A stretch of DNA of 64,000 nt from Lepiota brunneoincarnata (lineage: Eukaryota; Basidiomycota; Agaricomycetes; Agaricales; Agaricaceae): the NCBI GenBank assembly GCA_023014365.1, contig JAEBUN010000059.1:93796-157795 (forward strand), read 5' to 3'. Positions within the stretch are counted from its first letter, which is position 1; every line of letters starts with the position of its first letter. Made by a program: the position numbers and the translations under genes. The notes below the pieces were generated by a model, which saw only the letters and a program-made list of their open reading frames with translations, had not been told where the DNA came from and made no database searches. Shown in pieces: positions 9,174 through 19,594 of this stretch.

Positions 9174-12073
9174 TGGAATGACAAGTGTACCGCTGCCATT
9201 CAGGCATACTGGGCAGCTCCTCCAGGAGGTGCATGGTTCGAGTTCCAGCATGTCGTTAAGGCCGTCAAGTGCAAGTTCTTCAATGAGAAGATCAAGGAAA
9301 TTGCTTCTGTGAACAAGCACCCCTGGGACCTCACGACCTGGGTTAAACAGTGCAAGCTCCCTGTGTGTGATGCGATCCAGCACAATGGAGTGCTGTGTCA
9401 TGATATGGACTCCCTTTGGGATGCCCTTCACGGACCTACAACGCGGCCTCTGGCCATGCTGTGGATCTCTCAGTATTGGATGCTCTCCCTGCACAGACGG
9501 AGAGGGCATGGTACCCATTCTCAACCCTGGAGCTTGAGGACGCTTTGCATTCTTGTGCAAAGAGGTCTGCTCCCAGGCCCGACCATGTTATGTGGTCATA
9601 CCTGAAGGATATCGTGGTGGACCGAGTATCCTGCCGCATGCTCGTCAATCTTGCCAATGCCTGCCTGGTGGCAGGGCATTGGCCAGATTATTTCAAGGAG
9701 TCTAACTTGGTGGTCATACCTAAACCGGGGAAGCCCTCTTACTCTATGCCCAAGGCCTTTTGGCCAATTGTGTTATTGAACACGTTGGGCAAGCTTGTGG
9801 AGAAAATGATCTCCAACTGCCTCCAATTTGACTGTGTCAGATGGGGGGTGTTTCATCCCAACCAGGTTGGTGGCATCCGCCAGAAGTCCATGGAGGATGC
9901 TGGGTTGATCCTCACCCATCTTGTTCATGTGGGGTGGGCTCAGGGACTGTGGACAAGCATTGTCACTTTTGACATTGCTCAGTTCTTTCCTTCGCTGAAT
10001 CATGATATGATTCTAGCAGTACTATCATGGTCGGGGTTCGCACCAGAGTTGGTGTGGTTCTTTGGCTCTTACCTAGTCAGAAGGTCTACCACGTACCTGT
10101 GGAACTCCTTCCAGTCTGACCCTAGGCAGGTGGATGTGGGGGTGGGGCAGGGCTCTGCTCTGTCGCCAGTCCTGTCCACCTTGTATCTCACCCCCCTGGT
10201 GTACTTGTACTACCAGAGGACACCTGGCCTCAGCATCGACATGCTTTCGTATGTTGACGACAGGACCCTTATAGTTCAGACCAAAACTTGGGAGGACAAC
10301 ATTTCTGCCCTACAGGCAGCCTACCGCTGCGTGCACAGGCTCTTTGACTCTTTTGGCCTCATGCTTGAGCATACCAAGTCTGAGGTGTTTCACTTCTCTC
10401 ATAACCCAAGGGATGCCAACCCGCCCATTGACCTGGGCTTCCATCCGTATATGGGGGACACCCATTTGAGACCCAAGCTGTTTTGGCAGTACTTTGGTTT
10501 CTATTTTGACCAGGCTCTCACCTTTCGTGAGCACATACATTACTATTCTACCAAAGCATTCTCCATGGTTGGAGCGATGGGGATGCTTGGCAATTCAACC
10601 TGGGGGCTGCTTCCTGATCAGAAACGCCTCCTGTGCCAGTCCTGCGTGGTTCCTATTGCCATGTATGGATTCCACATGTGGTATCATGAGGGCTTCCATA
10701 ACAAGGGAATCCTCAAGATGTTCAACTCCATGCAGCGGTGCACCGCTAATTGGATCATTGGTGCATTTTGCACATCCCCTACTGGGGGGATGGAGGCCCT
10801 TGCAGGCCTTCTGCCCTTCTGGTTGCATCTCAAGAAGTTGGTGTCCTGAACAATATTCTGGGTAGCCACACTTGGGGCGAATCACCTGCTTCGGCCCTTG
10901 CTGGGCCAAGAGTTCAGAGGAAGCTCCCCAGCGCACCCTTGTTCCATTTCATCTCTCACCCCAGTGCTTTGGCCCAAGGTGAAGAGTGCCCTTATGGAGG
11001 TACAGAGCGTACTTCCACAGCTTACTGAGCCGTTCAGCCTGTTCGCAGATAAGAACAGGCCAGGTCTCAGGCTTTTGGACCGCTTCTTGGAGTGGATCAA
11101 ATTTGTGCTATATGCTGTTGATCTGGAGGGGAATTCAAAGCAACAGCATCTCAATGGACTGCACACCTCCATTTGGAGGGTGCAGGCTGACCCATCATCT
11201 GCCTGCATAGCAGCTGGTGCCCACTGGCTGCCATGCAGGAGACTGCAGGCTGTTTCAGCAGCCTGTGTGTTTGCAGGCAGGTGCTTGGTCAAGCAGGCCA
11301 GGCAGGCCATGGGGAGAGTTCTGCTCGCTGATGCAGAACTCCACTCCATTCAGTTGGGAGTAGGCATAGTCTTGGATTGTGCTGAAACTGACCACATTTT
11401 TATCTACACCAGCTCCGCAGGCTCTGCCCACAGAGCTGTGGATCCCTCCATACATGTCGGCCAGGCTCACTCCCTGGAGGTGTGTCAGTCTCTGGATTGC
11501 TGGTTGTCTGCCAAGGCCCAGCGGACTGTCACCTTCTGGCAGGTGCCCTCGGGCTCTGTTGCAGAGCTTCACTCTGACACCATCGTGATGGCAAAGGAGC
11601 TCTGCATGTCACTGGGCATCTGCCCAGCAACTACTATTGATTCCCTCTGGGCTGAGGTCATGAGGGAGTGCATTGATGAGTGGGTGAATATGTTTCGCTC
11701 GCCCTTGTATAGGGGTAGGAACTTCCTGCCCCTATTGGACTCCCTTGGGAAGCCTCTCCAACCCTCATACCTCTCCAGCGGTACTTGGCTCTGAGAAATC
11801 AGTCCTTGGATGTCTGTCGCTGGCACAGCACGGGCAGCCTGCACTATACTTGGTCATGCCCCTATTGGGGAGTACTGTGCTAGATTTCACCCCCAGGAGG
11901 ATCACTCCTGCCCTTGTGGGTTGCGGCTTGAAACCTGCACTCACATTCTCACTTCTTGTCCGAAGTATAGGTGGCGTGGCAGTTTATCCCATGACCTCAA
12001 TGCCCTTCTGGGCTTTCTGGAACACAATCCTTCCATGTTTGTGTTCCTATCCTGGCCCCAAGGGGTGGGATAA
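9174..12073 (+). pseudogene. LINE-B2 ORF2: RT, RNase H-like and terminal CCHC
   Basis: A frameshift near 9433 separates the linker (WDLTTWVKQCKLP, LWDALHG) from the main frame, which then runs 9433-12073 with TGA at 10847-10849 and 11792-11794. RT motifs: HWPDYFKES, KPGKPSYS, VLLNTLGKLVEK, FDIAQFFPSLNH, GVGQGSALSPVLSTLYL and an intact YVDDRT. The RNase H-like domain (about 11185-11480) has AAGAHWLP, ADAELHSIQLGV and FIYTSSAGSAHR, lacking two of the three catalytic Asp. The terminal zinc finger CPCGLRLETCTHILTSC lies after the second TGA. Closest to functional of the LINE-B copies. Confidence 0.85.
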
Positions 12074-12524
12074 CTGGGGAGGGCCTTCGGGTTATTCCCC
12101 CCTTGTGGACTTTGGTCTCGAGGAGCTGGTGGTTATTCGCCCCCTACCCTTGGGTGGGGTGTAGCAATTTATGGAGAATTGACTCCTAATGCCCAATAAG
12201 AGTGGAGACCTGAAACTCTTAGAGCCTTAGTCTGTGGGGTGTAGGGATTTATAGAGAACTAACTCCTAACCTCCTTTGGGGGGGGACCTGTTGGCCCTAT
12301 CCACCCCTCGTTTGTCGCACCCAGGTTTTTGTTGGGGTAGTGAGCCCCTCACCCATGTGCACTTCTTTATGGAGTGTAGCCTTTCGAGTCAGTGGGACTC
12401 TCTTCCCTACCTTTATTGGTAGTTATACCATGTATTAGTTGCCTTGTATGTAGCTAGTGCACATGGACTGCATTTGAGCACCACATTATAAATTGTTGAT
12501 TTCAAAAAAAAAAAAAAAAAAAAA
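12074..12524 (+). other. LINE-B2 3' untranslated region and poly(A)
   Basis: No coding sequence. G/C-tract motifs (AATAAGAGTGGAGACC, GGGGGGGACCTG) recur in the 3' ends of LINE-A and LINE-B copies, so the two families share 3' sequence features. Ends ATTATAAATTGTTGAT then poly(A). Confidence 0.8.
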
Positions 12525-12788
12525 GAACAAGTGTCCCTGGGACCTCATGGCCTGGGTTAAGCAGCACAAGTTACCGGCCTGTGACGCAATTCAGCATGAT
12601 AGTGTGCCATATCATGACATGGATTCCCTTTGGGATACCCTCCACAGTACCTACAATGTGGCCAGAGGCCGCATTGTAGATCCCTCTATATTGGACACCC
12701 TCTCTGCTTGTGCAGAGAGGGTGTGGTACCCCTTCTCGATTTTGGAGCTTGAAGACGCCTTGCATTCTTGCACGAAGTCCACCCCTGG
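12525..12788 (+). pseudogene. LINE-B1 ORF2 linker before RT
   Basis: Continues the LINE-B1 linker after LINE-B2: NKCPWDLMAWVKQHKLP, HDMDSLWDTLHSTYN and LELEDALHSCTK. It is cut at the CTGG target (12785-12788) of solo LTR S1 and resumes at 14086 with GPNHVMWLYLKD. Confidence 0.8.
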
Positions 12789-14085
12789 TGAAAAGGTAGA
12801 AACTTTCATAGGTTTTAATATAGATAGTGGGCTTGTTTTCACTAAGCTTAGCTGCAATTCAATAAGCTTAAGCTAATACAAGTGGAATGAGATAGATAAT
12901 GAACAGTTTCGTCTTTTAGGGTGTTCTGGGGGTGCGTTCTGACAGCGAAATTCAAGAGAGTAGTGTTTTTAGAGGTTAACAAACAGCTGTTGAAGTTATC
13001 TTAGCCGTACAGTGCAACAATGAAAGGACAATCCCTGTCAATTCAAAGCGCGGGGTCTCTGGTCTCTGGTCTCTGGTCTCTGAACTCTGGTCTCTGTCTC
13101 TGTCTCTGTCTCTAGCACTCTGGAACTCTAAACTCTGAACTCTGGTCTCTGTCTCTGTCTCTGGGTTGGTCAACGACCAAAGAAATCACACTTAACGACG
13201 CACACTAAATAGCCTTCTGAAACTGTTCTTGATCATGGCTCGCAGACTTGCATGTGGAAGCGGGGGTGAGACCTCTTGCTTCTCCACGAACAAGTGCGAC
13301 CGTATTTATATTGTTTAGATACATATGAGAGATAGTAAATATGAAATAGAAAACAATAAGCTTAATTGTTACAGGCACTGTAGAACATTTTGGAAGGTTT
13401 GGCAGCATTTCTACCTCACCCTGGGTTATGGGTTTTTCTCTGATTAACGAATGGCAATCCAGCCAGATGTGTTCCATGCTCGTCTGCATTATTCTGCGTC
13501 CACGCAAGTGCGTTAAGTTTCCGGATCAATTATGATCAGAATGTATAGCGGATGGACAATCCCTTGATCCGTTGTAATTAATCTCAGTTAAGCAGTATGC
13601 CAAAGTGCTGGGACCCACAAAGCACTTGTTAGGAGTCTTTGATATTTCTAGGGTTTTGGGCATCGGGTATTGCCTCCCAAATGTTGGACGTTCTGTTCCA
13701 TGGTCCAGTCATCATTATTGAACTCGCTATAGACATAATATGCCTGTGACAGCCGCTAGGTACATTCTTTTATGCTCAAACGCATTCGGGTTCATCAGAA
13801 AACTGCTCGTAAGGTCCCTTGATGCGACTGGGGTATACTCAATAGGCTATGTAGAGTCCTGAATCCCTCTGGAGAGCATTCTGATAGCTTGGTTCACTAA
13901 GCTTAGTGATAATGAACTGGTTTGAACACATCTGAGGCTTGAGTATCCTCAATTCGGTCAAACTGGCTACTACCGGATATAGTACCAATCCTCTATAGAG
14001 TTCTTTAATGATATAGCCAATGATTCTATGTAGAGAATTGTTCCAGAGTACGGAATTCATGTATAGGTGTGAAATCGGTGTATCA
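12789..14085. mobile_element. Solo LTR S1 (1.3-kb family)
   Basis: Begins TGAAAAGGTAG and ends GTATCA (TGA...TCA termini). CTGG at 12785-12788 and CCGG at 14086-14089 form a 4-bp TSD with one C/T change; removing the element restores the LINE-B1 frame (STPGPNH). A second copy is S2 (28203-29503), nearly collinear, with a perfect 4-bp TSD. On the minus strand a frame opens near the element start (NSLHRIIGYIIKELYRG) and another lies at 13507-13205; both are also open in S2. No internal retrotransposon region remains. Confidence 0.7.
13050..13166. repeat. GGTCTCT/GTCTCT microsatellite within S1
   Basis: Alternating CTCTGGT and CTCTGT units with CTCTGAACTCTGG spacers. The same array, with one spacer base pattern, is in S2 at about 28468-28576. 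Confidence 0.85.
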
Positions 14086-16577
14086 CCGGGCCCAACCATG
14101 TTATGTGGTTGTACCTGAAGGACATCATGGCAGACCAGACGTCATGCTGCGTGTTCATTGATCTTGCCAATGCCTGCCTTACGGCAGGACATTGGCCTGA
14201 TTATTTCAAAGAGTCCAACTCGGTGGTCATACCTAAGCTGGGGAAGCCTTCTGACTCTATGCCCAAGGCCTTCTGGCTGATCATGCTACTGAACACATTG
14301 GACAAACTTGTGGAGAAAATGATCTCCAACCACCTCCAGTTTGACTGCGTCAAGTGGGGGGTGTTTTATCCCAACCAGGTAGGCAGTATTTGCCAGAAGT
14401 CCATGGAGGATGCTGGGTTGATCCTCACCCATCTCGTTCATGTGGGGTGGGCTTGAGGCCTACAGATGAGTGTTGTTGCTTTTGACATCGCTCAGTTCTT
14501 CCCCTCGCTGAATCATGATATGATTCTAGCAGTGCTTTTGCAGTCGGGGTTCACGCCAGAGTTGGTGTGATTCTTTGGCTCCTACTTGGTTGGGAGGTCT
14601 ACCACTTACTTGTGGAATTCCTTCAGGTCAGACCCCAGGCAGGCGGATGTGGGTGTGGGGCAGGGCTCTGCTCTGTTGCCAGTCTTATCTGCCTTGTATC
14701 TCGCCCCCCTGGTTTATCTTAATTACCAGAGGACCACCAGCCTCAGTGTCAACATGCTTTCATATGTCGACAATGGGACTCTCATAGTCCAGACCAAGTC
14801 ATGGGAGGACAATGTTTTGGCCCTGCAGGCAGCTTACTGCTGTGTGCATGGGCTCTTTGACTCTTTTGGCCTCACACTTGAGCATACCAAGTCTGAGGTG
14901 TTCCACTTCTCTCACAACCCGAGGGATGCCAACCTGCCCATTGACCTGGGCTTTCATCCATACATGGGGGATACCCCTTTGAGGCCCAAGCTGTTTTGGT
15001 GGTACTTGGGTTTCTATTTTGATCATGCCCTCACCTTTTGCAAGCACGTACATTACTATTCTACCAAGGCATTCTCCACAGTTGGCATGATGGGGATGCT
15101 TGGCAATTCAACCTGGGGGCTGCTTCCTGACCAGAAACACTTCCTCTACCAGTCCTGTGTGGTTCCCATTGCCACGTATGGCTTCCGTATGTGGTATCAC
15201 GAGGGTTTCTGTAATAAGGGAATCCTCAAGATGTTTAACTCCATGCAGTGACAAGCCGCTAATTGGATTATCGGTGCATTTCATACATCTCCCACTGGGG
15301 GAGCAGAGGCCCTTGTGGACCTTCTGCCCTTTCAGTTGCATCTCAAGAAGTTGGCTTCCCAGACAATATTTAGGGTTGCCACTCTTGCGGCAAATCATCT
15401 GCTTCAGCCCTTGCTGGGCCATGAGTTCAGGGGGAGCTCCCCAGAGCACCCTTGTTCTATTTCCTCTCTCGCCCTGGGGCTTCAGCCCAAGGTGAAGAGT
15501 GCTCTTATGGAGGTACAGGATGTGCTTCCTCAGCTTACTGAGCTGTTCTCTCCATTTGCGGATGAGAACAGGCCTAGTCTCAGACTTTTGGACTGCTTCT
15601 TGGAGCAGATCAAATTTAGGCTCTACACCATTGATCCAGAGGGGGATTCGAAGCAATGGCATCTTGACAGACTGCACACCTCCATTTGGAGGGTGCAGGC
15701 CAACCTGTCATCTGCCTGCATAGCAGCTGGTGCCCACTGGCTGCCATGCGGGAGGCTGCAGGCCATTTCAGCGGCTTGCGTGTTTGCAGGTGGGCACTTG
15801 GTCAGGCAGGCTGCGGGGAGGGTTCTGCTTGCTGATGCAGAACTCCACTCCATCTGGTTGGGAGTAGGCATGGTCCTGGACCATGCTGAAACTGACCACA
15901 TCTTTATCTACACCAGCTCCATGGGCTCTGTCCACAGAGCTGTGAATCCTTCTGTACATGCTGGCTAGGCTCACTCCCTGGAGGTGTGTTGGTCTCTGGA
16001 TTGCTGGTTGTCTGCCAAGGCCCAGTGGACCATCACTTTCTGGCAGGTGCCTTCAGGCTCTGTTGCAGAGCTCCACTCTGACACCATTGCAATGGTGAAG
16101 GAGCTCCATGTATCGCTGGGCATTCACCCGGTGACTACTATTGACTCCCTCTGGGCTGAGGTCATGAGGGGGTACGTTGACGAGTGGGTGAACATGTTTT
16201 GCTCACCCTTGTATTGGGGTAGGAACTTCCTCCCCCTACTGGACTCCCTTGGGAAGCCTCTACAACCCTCATACCTCTCCAGGGGTACTTGGCTCTGAGA
16301 AATTGGTCCTCAGATGTCTGTTGCTGGTACAGTGTGGGCAGCCCGCACTATACTCGGTCATGCCCCTATTGGGGAGTACTGCACTAGATTCCACCCCCAG
16401 GAGGATCACTCCTGCCCTTGTGGGTTGCAGCTTGAAACCCACACTCACATTCTCACTTCTTGTCCAAAGTATACACGGCGTGGCAGTTTACCCTACAACC
16501 TCAATGCCCTTCTGGGCTTTCTGGAGCGCAATCCCTCTGCATTTGCATTCCTATCCTGGCCCCAAGGGGTGGGATAA
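14086..16577 (+). pseudogene. LINE-B1 ORF2: RT, RNase H-like, terminal CCHC
   Basis: Decayed continuation of LINE-B1. Frames at 14103-14456, 14586-15251, 15315-15968, 15984-16298 and 16314-16577 are separated by stops (TGA at 14454, 14570, 15249 and 16296; TAG at 15966). RT motifs present: HWPDYFKES, VGVGQGSALLPVLSALYL, and YVDNGT in place of YVDDGT. RNase H-like region: AAGAHWLPC, ADAELHSIWLGV, FIYTSSMGSVHR. Zinc finger: CPCGLQLETHTHILTSC. The TGA before the zinc finger (16296) is at the same position as in LINE-B2 and LINE-B3. Confidence 0.85.
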
Positions 16578-16851
16578 CTGGGGAGGGCCTTCAGGTTAAT
16601 CCCCCCTCGCAGGCTTCAGTCTCAAGGAGTCTACAGTTATTCACCGGCTGCTTTCGGGTGGTCTGAAGTGATTTACTGCAAACCGACACATTACCCTGAT
16701 AAGGGGGGGACCCGATGCTCTTAGAGCCTTTGTCTGTGAGGTGTAGGGATTTGCAGGGAATTGACCCCTACCCCCTTCAGGGGGGGGACCTGTTGGCCCT
16801 ATCCACCCCTTGTCTGTTGCGCCCTGGTTCCTGCTGGGGTAGTGAGCTCTT
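16578..16851 (+). other. LINE-B1 3' UTR, first part
   Basis: Non-coding 3' UTR matching that of LINE-B2; interrupted at GGGTAGTGAGCTCTT (16837-16851), the target of LINE-A2. The remainder with poly(A) is 18246-18431. Confidence 0.8.
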
Positions 16852-18245
16852 TTTTGTTTTTTTGTTTTTTTTAAATCTCCAATTTATAATGCAGGCCATA
16901 TAGGGAGGCCACGTGCAGCTACTAACTATGGTACAACCGACTGAGCCATACACTACAGGGTATCTGTACATACAACGCATGACCACAGATGCAGGCATGC
17001 ATTTCCCCATGCCCAGGACAAAGCCGCCCTGAACAAATGGAGGCAGGAAGACAGCTACCACCCAGTGTGTGGTGCGAGAACCAAACCGAAGCAAGGTCCC
17101 CCCCCTTATTGGAGGTTAGGGGTCAATTCCCTCATAAATCCCTACACACCACCTGAAGGTGGCGGGGGAATAACCAATGCCCCAGCCCGGACCCAACTGG
17201 GTGCTAGGCAGAGCCACTAGCCAATACCCCCTGGAGGGGGCCCTGCCCTCTCAGCAAATGTGAACACGGTTGGCAATGCCTCGAGGAAAGCGATGAGGGC
17301 CTTGACCGTAGCCGGGACCCCTGCCATGGAGTGCCTAGGGCAACTCTGGAATACATGCTCATGAGTCTCCTCCCAAAACCCGCAGTGACAGGAATAGTCT
17401 TCCTGTGGGAAGAAGTGCCACTGATAGCTCCCTTTTAGCACGTGATTAAGAATAGCACGTGTCATCCAGGCCATCACAGACACCAAGTGAGCATGTGGGA
17501 TCCAGGCCCCACTGTGGAGATACGTGGGCTGCAGGGGATGGTCATCGTCCCTGGTGAGCTGGAGGAAACCATGCCCACAATGGTCAGGATCCTGGAACAA
17601 ATCAATCCAGTGGTCCTGACACAAACATACTTCCTCCTTGTGGAGGTAGTCAAGCAAGGCCTGGGGACAAGCCCCTACCCCAACAGGAGGCAATGATCGA
17701 GCAAAGTCGTGCACCTGAGTATGGAAAGGCCACTTTGCATGCAAAGGGACCTCCCAAAAATGGACTGAGCAGGCCAGACCCCCAGCAAACCACTTGGCGA
17801 GAAGGCGACAAACCACCAAGGAATGACCCTGGGTGGAGTGCACCGAAGGATCCACTGCCTGCCTGGCTGTGGCCATCAAGTTGGTGAACAGAACGAGATA
17901 GGCGGCACCCTCAACAGAAACTGCCTTGGACACTGCCAGCCAGATGGCAAAAAGCTTGGCCTCGGGAGCCATAATCCTCTCCCCTAGAAGCCGGACCACA
18001 TGGATGCAGTCCAGCCCCCGGAAAACCTGAGCAGCTGAAACCACCTGGTGGACCCAGCAGGGTGGCAGACTTGTGTCCATTGTCACCACCAGAACCCCCA
18101 GATCAGCCTGTGACTGGGCAAGAACCCAGTTGAGAGCTGTGACGTGGGCTGTAAGGGCATCCTCCACCCCCCGGTTGTATGAGTGGAAGTGGACCCGACC
18201 CAGGTACACATCCAAGAGGCGATGCCCTGGCCAGGCCTCCGGCAT
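16852..18245 (-). mobile_element. LINE-A2: 5'-truncated LINE-A in the LINE-B1 3' UTR
   Basis: Perfect 15-bp TSD GGGTAGTGAGCTCTT at 16837-16851 and 18246-18260. The T-rich run at 16852-16873 is its poly(A) tail on the minus strand. 1394 bp survive, covering the RNase H domain to the 3' end. A clean target-primed insertion. Confidence 0.92.
17217..18245 (-). pseudogene. LINE-A2 ORF2 C-terminus: RNase H and CCHC
   Basis: A single uninterrupted frame of about 340 codons from the truncation to the natural stop at 17217. Contains TMDTSLPP (first RNase H Asp), APEAKLFAIWLAV where the family has EAELFA, LFTNLMA (third Asp changed to Asn), then CHCGFWEETHEHVFQSC. Useful as a reference for the LINE-A C-terminus because it has no stops, though catalytic residues are degraded. 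It lacks RT and a start codon, so it is a dead fragment. Confidence 0.85.
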
Positions 18246-18435
18246 GGGTAGTGAGCTCTTCACCCATGTGCACTTCTTTACAGAGTGTAGCCTTTCAAGC
18301 CAGTGGGGCTTTCTCCCCTATCTTAGTTGGTAGTTATACCATGTATTAGTTGCTTTATTGTAGCTAGTGCACACAGACTGCGTTCGAGCACCATGTTATA
18401 AATTGTTGATTTAAAAAAAAAAAAAAAAAAAGGAC

Positions 18436-18806
18436 TTAGAGGATGGGACTGTCACTGTAGGCTGTGAACCTGAGGGGAAGAACCAGGAAGCCCAGTCCTG
18501 GATCATGTTAAGATCTGCCATGGAGGCAACTGGGTTGGTTGCAAGAGAGATGCCATCATATGCCAGGGAGGTGGACGTGATGTTGAGATTCAACCTCACA
18601 TTGGACAGGGTGCGGTTAGCTCCTGCAATGACCTGAGACAAATCCTTGATTGGAGGCTGAGGCCCAATGAACAGGATGATGATCTGGCGCCTTGTGGGGC
18701 CAGAGGTTGTATTGTGTGGCCTCTTCTGGGGCCTCCCAGCAGAAGGGGTTGGAGATCCTCGACCAACCATGTGGAGGATGTCCACAGGGGATAGGTGGGG
18801 GAAGGC
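18436..18806 (-). pseudogene. LINE-C gag, C-terminal segment before the LINE-B1 insertion
   Basis: Reads RAFPHLSPVDILHM, TRRQIIILFIGPQPP, VIAGANRTLSNVRL and WFFPSGSQPTVTVPSSKS, stopping at the LINE-B1 poly(A). The tail SSKS corresponds to the HSKSYLKLLDAP region of LINE-A1 gag, so this is a different family's gag at a homologous position. RNA-binding knuckles would lie downstream, outside the window. Confidence 0.65.
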
Positions 18807-18811
18807 CCTTG

Positions 18812-19462
18812 TGTTAGAGCCGGTGCGGGTCGGGACCGAAGCGGAGGGTCGGGGTGGTATCCTTGGTATAAGGTAACCGGGGGACAGGGCGAAGTCAGTA
18901 CGTAGACTTCGGGACCGAGGCGGAGTACGTCGGGTGGGGGGTTGGACTTGCGGCCTCAGCTTATGTGCTGTGCCCTCCTACTGTCCTAGTCCGTATTTCA
19001 GGAAGTCGGAGCCAAAGCGGAGCGAGGCAGAAGAGAGGAGAGGATATGGAACAGGGAGCTGGTCCGCTGCTCGATTCGATTATCAGACTGAGGAGTACAA
19101 GCCAAGTACCTACGGTATATATACTACTGGCCTTACGAACTATGACTCGTACTGACTACGTGCGGAGTGAAGCGGAGACCCATATGGTTACAAACGGATT
19201 ACAAACGAAATGGAGACCGGTACGGGTATGGAGACTGGTAACGTATCTTGACTACGGACGGGAAATGGAGACGGGGAAATAGAGACAGCGAGGTTCAGGT
19301 GACCACGGCACGTGTGGAGGTGGTCGCGTGATCGGGGCAGTGGGTTGCGGTCGGAGTGAGTCGGGGCCGAGTCGGAGGGCAGAGGGTTGTTGTGTGGAAC
19401 ACACGTGGAGTCGAGAAGCCGAAGTTTAAGTGATTAGACTTATAGTTGGCATGGATATGACA
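18812..19462 (-). repeat. G1 LTR (3' LTR with respect to gag-pol)
   Basis: 651 bp, termini TGT...ACA. A TATATATA at about 19116-19123 sits mid-LTR, in the usual promoter position. It is preceded on the minus strand by a purine tract (19463-19478). Confidence 0.95.
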
Positions 19463-19478
19463 GTGCCCCCCCTTTAGG
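19463..19478 (-). promoter_or_regulatory. G1 polypurine tract
   Basis: The minus strand reads TAAAGGGGGGGCAC immediately before the 3' LTR, the expected plus-strand priming site. Confidence 0.75.
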
Positions 19479-19537
19479 GCCGAGCCTCGAGGCCCTAGGC
19501 GGTCCAGACCGGGTCCATCGGAAGACATCCGCCCGAG

Positions 19538-19545
19538 TATAAAAA
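19538..19545 (+). promoter_or_regulatory. TATA box of the G1 antisense gene
   Basis: TATAAAAA 50 bp upstream of the ATG at 19595, outside the LTR and on the plus strand. It suggests the antisense gene has its own promoter rather than relying on LTR transcription. Confidence 0.6.
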
Positions 19546-19594
19546 CCGGCGAACTGGTTCGGTCCGGAAATACACAACTTGACCTCCTACCACC

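Larger units (their letters stand above)
9174..12524 (+). mobile_element. LINE-B2: 5'-truncated LINE-B inserted into LINE-B1
   Basis: Flanked by GAACAAGYRTCCCTG at 9159-9173 and 12525-12539 (two transitions between copies) and ends in poly(A) at 12504-12524. It starts at the WNDKC motif, just upstream of the homologous target position in the host LINE. 3351 bp: linker, RT, RNase H, CCHC and 3' UTR. Confidence 0.9.
1..18431 (+). mobile_element. LINE-B1: Tad1/I-type non-LTR retrotransposon, multiply interrupted
   Basis: Pieces at 1-1098, 9010-9173, 12525-12788, 14086-16851 and 18246-18431 join into one LINE running from the end of ORF1 to a poly(A) tail at 18412-18431. The joins are supported by protein continuity (for example the endonuclease-RT linker resumes at an NPWWND motif after 9010) and by TSDs of each inserted element. 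About 4.4 kb of LINE remains after removing LINE-A1, LINE-B2, solo LTR S1 and LINE-A2. The 5' end lies left of the window. The 3' tail abuts minus-strand gag of LINE-C at 18432, so this copy inserted into LINE-C. Many nonsense codons; not autonomous. Confidence 0.85.

Noticed and set aside
9010..9234. N-terminal 75 residues of the minus-strand open frame 9234-8179 as part of gag
   Set aside because: This stretch is antisense to LINE-B1 and B2 coding sequence beyond the TSD; gag homology starts only at about 9009.
9021..9322. 152-bp tandem repeat as an independent structure
   Set aside because: Explained by LINE-B2 inserting into the same region of LINE-B1; the 15-bp TSD and poly(A) at 12524 account for it.
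13050..13166. CRISPR-like or regulatory array in the GGTCTCT repeats
   Set aside because: Simple microsatellite without spacers; occurs in both copies of an LTR family.
9004..18435. GGAC at 9004-9007 and 18432-18435 as a TSD, with the gag pieces on both sides being one element
   Set aside because: The gag at 18432 ends at a position homologous to residues inside the 9009-8179 gag, so they overlap rather than abut and come from different LINEs. TCCAATC at 1092-1098 and 9010-9016 explains the 9009 border better.
18965..19282. ~105-120-codon plus-strand frame present in both G1 LTRs
   Set aside because: Similarity between the two copies is only because LTRs are identical; no protein-like features, and it spans the promoter region.
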